From Lachnospiraceae bacterium (GTDB taxonomy: Bacteria > Bacillota > Clostridia > Lachnospirales > Lachnospiraceae): 64,000 bases of DNA. Shown here piece after piece: positions 32,839-40,030 of the stretch; position 1 is the stretch's first letter; each line of letters begins with the position of its first letter. The notes under the pieces were generated by a model that was given only the letters and a program-made list of their open reading frames with translations, was not told where the DNA came from and did not search any database. Location: NCBI GenBank assembly GCA_017448245.1, contig JAFSLV010000024.1:1-64000 (forward strand). The letters are read 5' to 3'. Position numbers and translations under genes: made by a program.

Positions 32839-34668
32839 TTACATGCTGTCCGGAAGTTCCAGCGTCCTTTCCGCATTCAGCTGCATACAGCGGGAAATAA
32901 ACGTATCGAGCGGCACATTCTGAATCTGTTTGTTGGAGCCGCGCACGTTGACCGATACCGTCTTTTCCTGTGCCTCCCTGTCGCCGAGCACGATGATGAA
33001 GGGATCCTTTAAGTTTTTGTATTTCTTGATCTTTTCCTTCATGTTGTTGTCGGAGTAGTCCGCCTCAAAGCGGATCCGCGCCGCCGCAAGCTTTTTTGCG
33101 ACTTCCTTCGCGTAGTCGTTGTGCTCCGTGCGGATCGGAACGATGCCGACCTGGTACGGCGAAAGCCAGAAGGGAAACGCCCCCTTGAAATGCTCGATGA
33201 TGACGCCGATGAATCGCTCCAGGGAGCCGTAGATCGCGCGGTGGATGACAACCGGCGTCTTTTGTGAGCCGTCGGGCGCCGTGTATTTTAAGTCAAAATT
33301 ACGCGGGAGCTGAAAGTCGAGCTGGAAGGTGCCGCACTGCCACTCTCTCCCGAGCGCGTCCTTGATCATCAGATCGATCTTGGGGCCGTAAAAGGCGCCG
33401 TCCCCCTCGTTGATCTCGTAGCCGCCCTCTCCGTATTTGCGGTCGAGGATCCGCTTTAAGGCCGCCTCCGCGTCATTCCACACTTCGATGTCGCCCATGA
33501 AATCCTCGGGCCTGGTCGAAAGCTCCGCACGGTAGGTCACGCCGAAGGTATTGTAGATCTCGTCCGCGATTGCAAAGATATCATTGACCTCTTCCTCGAT
33601 CTGGGATTCCATAACAAAGGTGTGGTCGTCATCCTGGCGGAATTCCTGTACGCGGAACAGGCCGTTGAGCTGTCCGGATTTTTCCTTGCGGTGCAATACG
33701 TCCATCTCGGAAAAACGGATCGGGAGATCCCGGTAGGACCTGGTCTGCGAGGCAAAGACGCGCATGGCGTTGGGGCAGTTCATCGGCTTGGCTGAATAGA
33801 TCTCGCTCTCCGCTTCGGCGGGCATCGAAAAGGCGCCTTCTGCGTTGATGATGATCTTGCCGTTTTCGTCGCGGTCAAGCTCCGGCACGACAAACATGTT
33901 GCCCTGGTAATGCGCCCAGTGGCCGCTCGTCAGATAGAGTCTTCGGTTGTTAAAGACAGGCCCCGAGATCTCCTGATAGCCGTGGATGTCCTGTACCTCA
34001 CGCGAATAGGCAAGTAATGTCTGGTACATCCGCCAGCCCCTCGGAAGCCAGTAGGGCATCCCGGGCGCCGTCTCGTCAAACATAAAGAGCTCGAGCTGCG
34101 GTCCCCACTTTTTGTGGTCGCGCTCCATCGCCTCCTGTACGAGCTTTAAGTGCTCCTTTAAGGCGTTTTTGTCCGGATAGCAGTAGAAATACAGGCGCTG
34201 TAAGCGGTCTCTTTTTTCGTCGCCCCTCCAGTAGGACCCCGAAACGCTCTTGACCTGAAAGGCCGCGTTCATCAGCTCCTGCGAATTGTCCACGTGCGGG
34301 CCCCGGCACAGGTCAATGAAATCATCGCCCGTATTGTAGGTCGTGATCGTCTCGCCGTCCGGAAGCTCTCTGATGAGCTCCGTCTTGAAGCGCTGGTCCT
34401 TAAAAATCTCAAGCGCCTCGTCCCTGGTGACGACCCTTCTCGTCCAGTCCTCCCTGCGCTTTACGATCTCGCGCATCTTGTCCTCGATCACCTTGTAGTC
34501 CTCCGGCACGATCGCGCGCGGCAGCTCAAAATCATAATAAAAGCCGTCGTCGATCTGCGGTCCGATCGCATACTGGACATGCTCCTTCCCGAAGATCTCG
34601 ATCACGGCCTTGGCCATAATATGCGCCAGCGAATGCCGGTATACCTCTAAATACGCTTCTTTTTCCAT
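32839..34668 (-). CDS. thrS: Threonyl-tRNA synthetase lacking the TGS domain
   Basis: A 609-residue class II synthetase. It starts directly with the editing domain (HSLAHIMAKAV near 12; FIDLCRGPHV near 118), followed by the catalytic core (KPMNCPNAMRVF with the zinc Cys; RFSEMDVLHRKEKSGQLNGL; VIHRAIYGSLERF) and the anticodon-binding domain. The usual N-terminal TGS domain of about 60 residues is absent. GAGGTGAGAGT precedes the ATG. The 77-nt leader is too short for a T-box and instead holds a 21-bp direct repeat. Confidence 0.94.
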   Translation of the reverse strand: MEKEAYLEVYRHSLAHIMAKAVIEIFGKEHVQYAIGPQIDDGFYYDFELPRAIVPEDYKVIEDKMREIVKRREDWTRRVVTRDEALEIFKDQRFKTELIRELPDGETITTYNTGDDFIDLCRGPHVDNSQELMNAAFQVKSVSGSYWRGDEKRDRLQRLYFYCYPDKNALKEHLKLVQEAMERDHKKWGPQLELFMFDETAPGMPYWLPRGWRMYQTLLAYSREVQDIHGYQEISGPVFNNRRLYLTSGHWAHYQGNMFVVPELDRDENGKIIINAEGAFSMPAEAESEIYSAKPMNCPNAMRVFASQTRSYRDLPIRFSEMDVLHRKEKSGQLNGLFRVQEFRQDDDHTFVMESQIEEEVNDIFAIADEIYNTFGVTYRAELSTRPEDFMGDIEVWNDAEAALKRILDRKYGEGGYEINEGDGAFYGPKIDLMIKDALGREWQCGTFQLDFQLPRNFDLKYTAPDGSQKTPVVIHRAIYGSLERFIGVIIEHFKGAFPFWLSPYQVGIVPIRTEHNDYAKEVAKKLAAARIRFEADYSDNNMKEKIKKYKNLKDPFIIVLGDREAQEKTVSVNVRGSNKQIQNVPLDTFISRCMQLNAERTLELPDSM

Positions 34669-34682
34669 ACTCTCACCTCATC

Positions 34683-34737
34683 CGGTCAAAGGGGACGGTT
34701 CTCATTGGCTTGTTTTCGGTCAAAAGGGACAGATCTC
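34683..34737. repeat. 21-bp direct repeat in the thrS leader
   Basis: CGGTCAAAGGGGACGGTTCT (34683 on) recurs as CGGTCAAAAGGGACAGATCT (34717 on), 18 of 21 positions identical, spaced 34 bp start to start. The repeats lie between the SEC-C gene stop and the thrS start. They may be a spread repeat family or regulator sites. Confidence 0.6.
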
Positions 34738-34745
34738 CCCGCCGT

Positions 34746-35252
34746 TCAGCCTCTTCCGTGACACTTTTTATACTTTTTTCCCGAGCCGCAGGGGCAGGGA
34801 TCGTTGGGCATGATCTTGACCTCCGTGCGGCGGAAGGTGCCGGAATTGATCTGCTCCTGATAGAGCTCCTTACGCTTCTCCCCGTCAAAGATGTCCTCCC
34901 ACTGCGGCAGGCCGTAGAGCCAGTCCGCCTTGGCGGCGACCATGTTTTTGTACAACAGTTCCTTGTCAAAGGAGAGGGAGACCTCCGTCTCCTCCGTCAT
35001 CTCCTCGATCGGATTGGGATTTTTGAGTGAATCGTTGATGCCGTCGAGAAACCCGGTCATCTGCGGAATACTCATGTCAAAGCGTCCGGCAAGCTCTCCT
35101 ACCGTGCCCCTGACCTCCTCGTCAGGCGCGGCAAGCAACGTTTCATAGACGGCCTTTTCTTTGGCAAAGTATTCCTCCCACAGTTTTTTCTGACGACCCT
35201 GATCGAGTCCCTGTCCGTAGGCGTTTTCCCGCCATTCTTCCAGTAGTGTCAT
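34746..35252 (-). CDS. SEC-C metal-binding domain protein
   Basis: A 168-residue protein: a helical N-terminal domain and a C-terminal SEC-C zinc motif, [17 protein letters not shown] (residues about 150-166), as in the SecA tail. AGGGAGG lies 10 nt before the ATG. SEC-C domains occur in SecA and in stand-alone proteins that bind the ribosome or SecB; the role here is unknown. It is upstream of thrS and divergent from the LytM-like gene. Confidence 0.8.
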   Translation of the reverse strand: MTLLEEWRENAYGQGLDQGRQKKLWEEYFAKEKAVYETLLAAPDEEVRGTVGELAGRFDMSIPQMTGFLDGINDSLKNPNPIEEMTEETEVSLSFDKELLYKNMVAAKADWLYGLPQWEDIFDGEKRKELYQEQINSGTFRRTEVKIMPNDPCPCGSGKKYKKCHGRG

Positions 35253-35335
35253 TACCTTTTTGCCTCCCTTATACCAGGTGCTTGTTTCTCCCCCGCCTGC
35301 TGCCGGAGGAAAATGAAGTCCGGCGGACGTATTTT

Positions 35336-35379
35336 TAGTTTACATGAATTTTACAATAAAGTAAACTATGTGCTATAAT
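35336..35379. promoter_or_regulatory. Overlapping divergent promoters on a palindrome
   Basis: TAGTTTAC (35336-35343) and GTAAACTA (35361-35368) form a perfect 8-bp inverted repeat. On the plus strand TTACAA (35351-35356), 17 bp, extended -10 TGC-TATAAT (35371-35379) drives the LytM-like gene. On the minus strand TTTACT and TAAACT, both formed from the palindrome arms and 17 bp apart, could drive the SEC-C gene. The arms could also be a regulator site. Confidence 0.55.
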
Positions 35380-35444
35380 TGCGGAGCAGCAAAAAAAAGC
35401 ATTCCCGGCAGAACAGATACGGGATCCTGCGTAAGGAGAAGGTT

Positions 35445-36800
35445 GTGGCGGAACTCGAATTCTGGGACCTCGACGACGAAGACATCGACGCCGCGGCGGA
35501 CGCCAATTACATATCTCCCGATGACGACGCGGCACTGGATGCGCCCGCGCCCGTAAAGAGTGCGCCCCTGAAACGCAGGTCGTCAAAAAAGTCAAAAATC
35601 GTCACCTCCAAGAACCCCGCGCCGGCTCCCGACGCGTCCCCCGAAGCGTTCCCCGAAGTGAGTTCCGGGGATGTTCCGGACATGACACCGGCGGAGGAAA
35701 AAAGCCGTCCCGTACCGGACGTACCGGACGAAACAACCCCCGAAAAAGTAAATGACGCGGAAGGCTCCCTGTTTCCGATCCGGACATCGGAAGGTCTCGT
35801 ACATCAGGAGCGCCGCAAAAAGCCGCGTCCCGAAATCGATCCCGCATGGGACGAAAAGCATCCGGACTATGCGATCACCTTTACGAGCGGCGTGACCAAC
35901 AAAATCGTCAAGCGCTTTTATCTGCCGCACGTACGCGCACAGCTCCTTGCGATTTTTTCCTTTATTCTCGCGGTTTTGGTGCTGTGCTTCCTTGTGTTTT
36001 CCGCAGTCTACATCCTCCGCAACGAACGGCTCAAGATCACGCAGGCTTCCGAGGTCTCGATGTACCGCACGGAAAACGAAACCCTCATTCAGGAAAATGT
36101 CGAGCTGCGCTCTCTCGTCAACCAGCTCTCCGTGTCGGTCAACCGCAACCAGGAGGACCGCCGCGCACAGGAACTGGCTTATCAGGCGTCCCTGATGCCT
36201 TCGGGCTATCCGCTCTCGCAGTTCACGTCCATGGAGCCCGCTTTCCTCGATGCGGAGGGCAATCTGGTGCGCCCGGAGCAAAACACACAGGGCGAAGAGG
36301 ATACGGAGGACGCGGATACGGAGAACACACCGGAGGATACGCCGGACGACGCACAGGATGACACACAAGACGACGCAGAGGATGCGGCCGGGACAAATGA
36401 CGCACTCCATCAGATCGGACTCTTCGTTCCGGCGGAGGATTCCTATGTCCTTGCCTCCGGTACCGGTATCGTCACACGTATCAATGCCGATCCCAACTTT
36501 GGCATGATGCTCCTGATCGACCACGGCAACGGCTATTCCAGCATCTACCGCACGAACGGCACGGTGCTGGTGAGTGTCGGGGACAGCGTGATGCGCGGCG
36601 ACCGTCTCTTTGCCTACGGCACACAGGCCTCCGGCACGGACGGGGAAACGGAAGAAGAAACAGAAGAAACCCCTGCGCCGAATCCCGCGGAGGACGAAGA
36701 TACGCAGGACACCGCGCAGGAAGAGCGGCTCTTCGGTTACCAGATACAGCTCAATGACGATTATCTGGATCCTGCGGAGATGATCGAACTGGGCGGTTAA
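35445..36800 (+). CDS. Degenerate LytM/M23-type envelope protein
   Basis: A 451-residue membrane protein: a long charged cytoplasmic N-terminus, one membrane helix at about 145-167 (LLAIFSFILAVLVLCFLVF), a coiled coil, an Asp/Glu/Thr-rich linker and a C-terminal LytM-like fold (LIDHGNGYSSIY; VSVGDSVMRGDRLFAYG). The catalytic zinc ligands are not conserved: YRTNG stands where YxHL is usual, and YQIQL where HLHFEI is expected. It is therefore probably a non-catalytic scaffold or activator. I use the GTG at 35445 (AAGGAGAAGG upstream); an earlier TTG frame has no ribosome site. It overlaps the convergent yerC gene by 4 nt. Confidence 0.8.
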   Translation: MAELEFWDLDDEDIDAAADANYISPDDDAALDAPAPVKSAPLKRRSSKKSKIVTSKNPAPAPDASPEAFPEVSSGDVPDMTPAEEKSRPVPDVPDETTPEKVNDAEGSLFPIRTSEGLVHQERRKKPRPEIDPAWDEKHPDYAITFTSGVTNKIVKRFYLPHVRAQLLAIFSFILAVLVLCFLVFSAVYILRNERLKITQASEVSMYRTENETLIQENVELRSLVNQLSVSVNRNQEDRRAQELAYQASLMPSGYPLSQFTSMEPAFLDAEGNLVRPEQNTQGEEDTEDADTENTPEDTPDDAQDDTQDDAEDAAGTNDALHQIGLFVPAEDSYVLASGTGIVTRINADPNFGMMLLIDHGNGYSSIYRTNGTVLVSVGDSVMRGDRLFAYGTQASGTDGETEEETEETPAPNPAEDEDTQDTAQEERLFGYQIQLNDDYLDPAEMIELGG

Positions 36801-37078
36801 ATCCTCTCAAAGACGAGATCGTATCCGTCCTCTCCGTAGCTGAGTGCGCGATTGACGCGTGAAATGGTGGCGGTCGAAGCGCCCGTCGCCTCCGCAATCT
36901 CGAGATACGTACTCTTTCCTCTCAGCATCTTTGCAACCTGCAATCTCTGCGACAGGCTCAACAGTTCCCCCGCCGTACACAGATCTTCAAAGAAACGGAA
37001 ACACTCCTCCTGATCCTTCAGCGTAAGGATTGCTTCAAAAAGGGCTTCGACTTCTTTTGTGCGGATTTTTTTATTCAC
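36797..37078 (-). CDS. YerC/YecD-type TrpR-like repressor
   Basis: A 93-residue helical DNA-binding protein of the TrpR superfamily: LLSLSQRLQVAKMLRGKSTY followed by the helix-turn-helix EIAEATGASTATISRVNRAL. YerC-type proteins occur in Firmicutes outside tryptophan regulation and the effector is unknown. Its own promoter contains the palindrome TTTAG-N4-CTAAA over the -10 box, suggesting autoregulation. It is convergent with the LytM-like gene. Confidence 0.88.
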   Translation of the reverse strand: MNKKIRTKEVEALFEAILTLKDQEECFRFFEDLCTAGELLSLSQRLQVAKMLRGKSTYLEIAEATGASTATISRVNRALSYGEDGYDLVFERI

Positions 37079-37099
37079 CTTGGCTTTCCTCCCGACAAG

Positions 37100-37128
37100 A
37101 CTTTAGCACACTAAACAGCGAAAGTAAA
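37100..37128 (-). promoter_or_regulatory. yerC promoter with an operator-like palindrome
   Basis: Minus strand TTTACT (complement of 37123-37128), 17 bp, TAAAGT (complement of 37100-37105). TTTAG at 37102-37106 and CTAAA at 37111-37115 form a palindrome with a 4-bp centre that covers the -10 box. Confidence 0.55.
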
Positions 37129-37131
37129 GCC

Positions 37132-37163
37132 AAAAAAACAGAGTCTCCGCTTTTCACGGAGAC
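37132..37163 (-). terminator. Terminator of the cold-shock gene
   Basis: On the minus strand GTCTCCG, loop, CGGAGAC, then a T-rich tract with seven T in a row. It is a strong factor-independent terminator. Confidence 0.85.
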
Positions 37164-37197
37164 CCTGTCTGACGAACCTTCCACGTATTGCAATTTC

Positions 37198-37398
37198 TTA
37201 CAATTTATTTACGTTGACGGCCTGCGGTCCTTTTTCACCCTGGACTACGTCATACTCCACGGAAGCGCCCTCGTCAAGGGACTTGAAGCCTTCCATGTTG
37301 AGTCCGGAATAATGCACGAAGACATCATTGCCGGCCTCGTCGGAGATGAAGCCATAGCCCTTCTGATTGTTGAACCACTTGACTGTACCTTTGTTCAT
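37198..37398 (-). CDS. Cold-shock protein (CSD)
   Basis: A 66-residue cold-shock domain: [16 protein letters not shown] (RNP1 KGYGFI) and DVFVHYS (RNP2). It binds single-stranded RNA/DNA as an RNA chaperone. Start at 37398 (GGAGG 8 nt upstream); the longer MEVLQ form begins inside the ribosome site. A promoter TTTACA, 17 bp, TAATGT lies at 37447-37475, and an A-rich 5' leader of about 40 nt follows. Confidence 0.95.
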   Translation of the reverse strand: MNKGTVKWFNNQKGYGFISDEAGNDVFVHYSGLNMEGFKSLDEGASVEYDVVQGEKGPQAVNVNKL

Positions 37399-37446
37399 CT
37401 GTAATACCTCCACAAAACAAAAACAAAAAAACTCCTACAATTTGGT

Positions 37447-37475
37447 ACATTAACACATAATGTATGAATTGTAAA
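37447..37475 (-). promoter_or_regulatory. Promoter of the cold-shock gene
   Basis: Minus strand TTTACA (complement of 37470-37475), 17 bp, TAATGT (complement of 37447-37452). It lies directly after hisA, whose mRNA has no obvious terminator. Confidence 0.5.
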
Positions 37476-37482
37476 GGAAAAA

Positions 37483-38265
37483 TTATAAATGCCCGCCGCG
37501 TGGCTCCTGTGGCAGATCGTCGAGCAGAAGCTCTCCGCCGAAGATCTCGAGCGCACTCCCCACGGTATAATCGACGAGCCCTCTTCCGAGTACCCCGATC
37601 AGGTCGATATCCGCATGGGAGCGGATCCCTCCGGCATAGGTGACGGGCAGGGTGGCATGGTTGCCAAGGAGCGTCAGAAGCGGTGTCTCGATCCCGTCCT
37701 GCTTTCCCTCCGCGTCCGCCGCGTGGATCAGAAACTCGGCGCAGCTGTCCGCGAGACGCAAAAGGGTCTGTGCGTTCAGCACGACGTTCGTGGTGTGCTG
37801 CCAGCGGTCCGTCACGATCAGATAGCGGCCGTCGATCCGCTTGCAGGAAAGGTCGAGCACCAGGTGTTCCCTCCCGACCGCCCGCGTCATGCGTTGCAGA
37901 TTGGCCTCGTCGATCCTTCCGTTATTGAACACATAGCTCGTGACGATCACATGGGAGGCGCCCCGGTCCAGAAAAAAGGAGGCGTTTTCCGGCGTGATTC
38001 CCCCGCCGACCTGCCACTGTCCCGGTGCCTCCGCGAGTGCGGTAACAGCCTGTTCCGTATCCTTTTCGTAATAGGCGCTCCTCGCGGGATCGAGCAGGAT
38101 GATATGTCCCCCGGAAAAGCCCTTTTCCCTGAAAAGACGCGCATAAAAAGAAGCGCCCCGGTCGGATACGAAGTTTTCCGTCACTTCTCCCCCGTCCCGC
38201 AGGGTGCTTCCCACGATCTGTTTGACTCTTCCGTTATGCAGATCGATGCAGGGTCTGAAACGCAC
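37483..38265 (-). CDS. hisA: Eukaryote-type HisA (ProFAR isomerase)
   Basis: A 260-residue TIM-barrel protein of the fungal HIS6-like branch of HisA: MRFRPCIDLHNGRVKQIVG with the catalytic Asp near 8, WQVGGGITPENA, LDLSCKRIDGRYL and VTYAGGIRSHADIDLIG with the second phosphate loop. It catalyses the fourth step of histidine synthesis. It starts with GTG 5 nt after dapB, with GGGAG about 10 nt upstream. Other his genes are not in the window; the gene sits with dapA-dapB. Confidence 0.87.
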   Translation of the reverse strand: MRFRPCIDLHNGRVKQIVGSTLRDGGEVTENFVSDRGASFYARLFREKGFSGGHIILLDPARSAYYEKDTEQAVTALAEAPGQWQVGGGITPENASFFLDRGASHVIVTSYVFNNGRIDEANLQRMTRAVGREHLVLDLSCKRIDGRYLIVTDRWQHTTNVVLNAQTLLRLADSCAEFLIHAADAEGKQDGIETPLLTLLGNHATLPVTYAGGIRSHADIDLIGVLGRGLVDYTVGSALEIFGGELLLDDLPQEPRGGHL

Positions 38266-38270
38266 GGGCT

Positions 38271-39032
38271 TCAGCTCCCGATGACATCGGACATGTCATA
38301 GTATCCCGCACGCTTTCCTTTAAGAAAATGTGCCGCGGCAATCGCGCCTTTGGCAAAGATCGCACGCGAATACGCGCTGTGTGACAGCGTGATCACCTCG
38401 TCGGTGCCGGCAAAGATCACGTCATGCTCTCCGACGATCGTGCCGCCGCGTACCGCCGAGATCCCGATCTCCTCCTTTGGCCGCTGCTCCTTTCTGGTAC
38501 TGCGGTCAAAGACATACGGATGATCCCCCGTCAGTCCCTTTGATACACTGTCCGCCAGTGCGATCGCGGTGCCGCTGGGCGCATCGAGCTTTCTGCGGTG
38601 GTGCTTTTCCACGATCTCGATGTCAAAGCCGGCATCCTTCAGTGCGCCCGCAGCGTCCCGGACGAGCCTGAGCAACAGGTTGATGCCGAGACTCATGTTG
38701 GCGCTTTTGAGGACGGGGATCTCGCCTGCTGCCGCATCGAGCGCGTCAAGCTGCGCCCGGCTCAGCCCCGTTGTGCACAAAACGAGCGGGAGTTTCTTTT
38801 GTACGCAGTCTTCGAGCAGCGCGTCCACGGCCGCCGCCACGCTAAAGTCCACCACCGCATCCGCCTCTTCCCTGCAGTCCCTGATCCTTTCATACACGGG
38901 ATAGGCCGGAAGATCCGCCTCCCTGCGCTGATCAACCCCCGCAACAATCTCGAGATCGTCCAGAGACGCAGCCAGTTCCGATACGACACGGCCCATCTGT
39001 CCCATGCAGCCGTGCAGAATAATCCTCGTCAT
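38271..39032 (-). CDS. dapB: Dihydrodipicolinate reductase
   Basis: A 253-residue DapB: the Rossmann motif GCMGQMGRVV near residue 8, the signature EKHHRRKLDAPSGTA near 150 (catalytic His and Lys) and the C-terminal SRAIFAKGAIAAA segment. It makes tetrahydrodipicolinate in lysine and diaminopimelate synthesis. The ATG at 39032 overlaps the dapA stop (ATGA); the longer frame upstream lies inside dapA and is a shadow. Confidence 0.95.
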   Translation of the reverse strand: MTRIILHGCMGQMGRVVSELAASLDDLEIVAGVDQRREADLPAYPVYERIRDCREEADAVVDFSVAAAVDALLEDCVQKKLPLVLCTTGLSRAQLDALDAAAGEIPVLKSANMSLGINLLLRLVRDAAGALKDAGFDIEIVEKHHRRKLDAPSGTAIALADSVSKGLTGDHPYVFDRSTRKEQRPKEEIGISAVRGGTIVGEHDVIFAGTDEVITLSHSAYSRAIFAKGAIAAAHFLKGKRAGYYDMSDVIGS

Positions 39033-39913
39033 AACAGTCCGTACGCCTCCATCGCGCTCTTCAGTCTTTCGGCATTTGCCTCCGACATATCGGTAAGCGG
39101 AAGCCTCAGGTACGCCGACCGGTATCCGAGATAAGAAAGCGCCTTCTTCACCGGGATCGGATTGACCTCCATAAAGAGCGCCTTGATCAGCGGCATGGCC
39201 TGCTTTTGCATCGCCGCCGCCTGCCGGTAATCGCCCGCAAGGCAGGCCGCACACATATCATGCGTCTGCTTCGGCGCGATATTGGAGAGTACGGAGATCA
39301 CGCCGAGGCCTCCGAGCGCCATGGTCGGGACGATCACGTCGTCATTGCCGGCAAAGACCTCGAGTGTCTCCCCGGCGAGCTCCATCATCATCGCGCACTG
39401 TGCGAGATCTCCCGTGGCATCCTTGACCGCACGCACATGCGCCGTCTCTTTGACGAGACGCGCCATGGTCTCCGGGAGCACGTTGAGATTGGTCCTGCCC
39501 GGCACATTGTATACGATGATCGGGATGTTCACGGCCTCCGATACCGCACTGTAATGCCTGAAAAGCCCCTCCTGTGTGGCCTTGTTGTAATAAGGCGTCA
39601 CGGACAAAATCGCGTCCGCACCGTATGCCTCGGCTTCCTTGGACAGCTCGACCGCCGTATGTGTCGCATTGGAGCCCGCTCCCGCAATCACGGGTACGCG
39701 GTGCGCCACGCGCTCGATACAGTGTCTGACCACCTCGATATGCTCCTGCTCCGACATCGTCGAGCTCTCGCCGGTCGTGCCGCATACGATGATCGCATCG
39801 GTTCCGTTTTCGATCTGAAACTCGATGAGTCTGTCAAATTCCTTGTAATCTACCGATCCGTCTGCCTGAAACGGTGTCGCGATCGCGACCCCGGCTCCTT
39901 TGAAAATCGCCAT
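39029..39913 (-). CDS. dapA: 4-hydroxy-tetrahydrodipicolinate synthase
   Basis: A 294-residue TIM barrel: GTTGESSTM, the Tyr of PYYNKATQEGL, YNVPGRTNLNV and the Schiff-base Lys in RAVKDATGDL. It condenses pyruvate and aspartate semialdehyde. Start at 39913 with GGAAGGAG 7 nt upstream. First gene of dapA-dapB-hisA, under the promoter at 39975-40003. No lysine riboswitch is seen in the short leader. Confidence 0.96.
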   Translation of the reverse strand: MAIFKGAGVAIATPFQADGSVDYKEFDRLIEFQIENGTDAIIVCGTTGESSTMSEQEHIEVVRHCIERVAHRVPVIAGAGSNATHTAVELSKEAEAYGADAILSVTPYYNKATQEGLFRHYSAVSEAVNIPIIVYNVPGRTNLNVLPETMARLVKETAHVRAVKDATGDLAQCAMMMELAGETLEVFAGNDDVIVPTMALGGLGVISVLSNIAPKQTHDMCAACLAGDYRQAAAMQKQAMPLIKALFMEVNPIPVKKALSYLGYRSAYLRLPLTDMSEANAERLKSAMEAYGLL

Positions 39914-39974
39914 AGGTAAACTCCTTCCGCACGTTTCCTCTCCGGACACGCAAAGCCCGTATCCTGTTTTAAGA

Positions 39975-40003
39975 AGTATATCACTTGTCCGTGCTTTCCG
40001 CAA
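39975..40003 (-). promoter_or_regulatory. Promoter of dapA-dapB-hisA
   Basis: Minus strand TTGCGG (complement of 39998-40003), 17 bp, extended -10 TGA-TATACT (TATACT is the complement of 39975-39980). Leader about 55 nt. Confidence 0.65.
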
Positions 40004-40030
40004 ACCCCGCAGGCATCCGCGAAAAGTCCT

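Noticed and set aside
34669..34745. T-box riboswitch before thrS
   Set aside because: Only 77 nt and no T-box core sequence or antiterminator; just the direct repeat.
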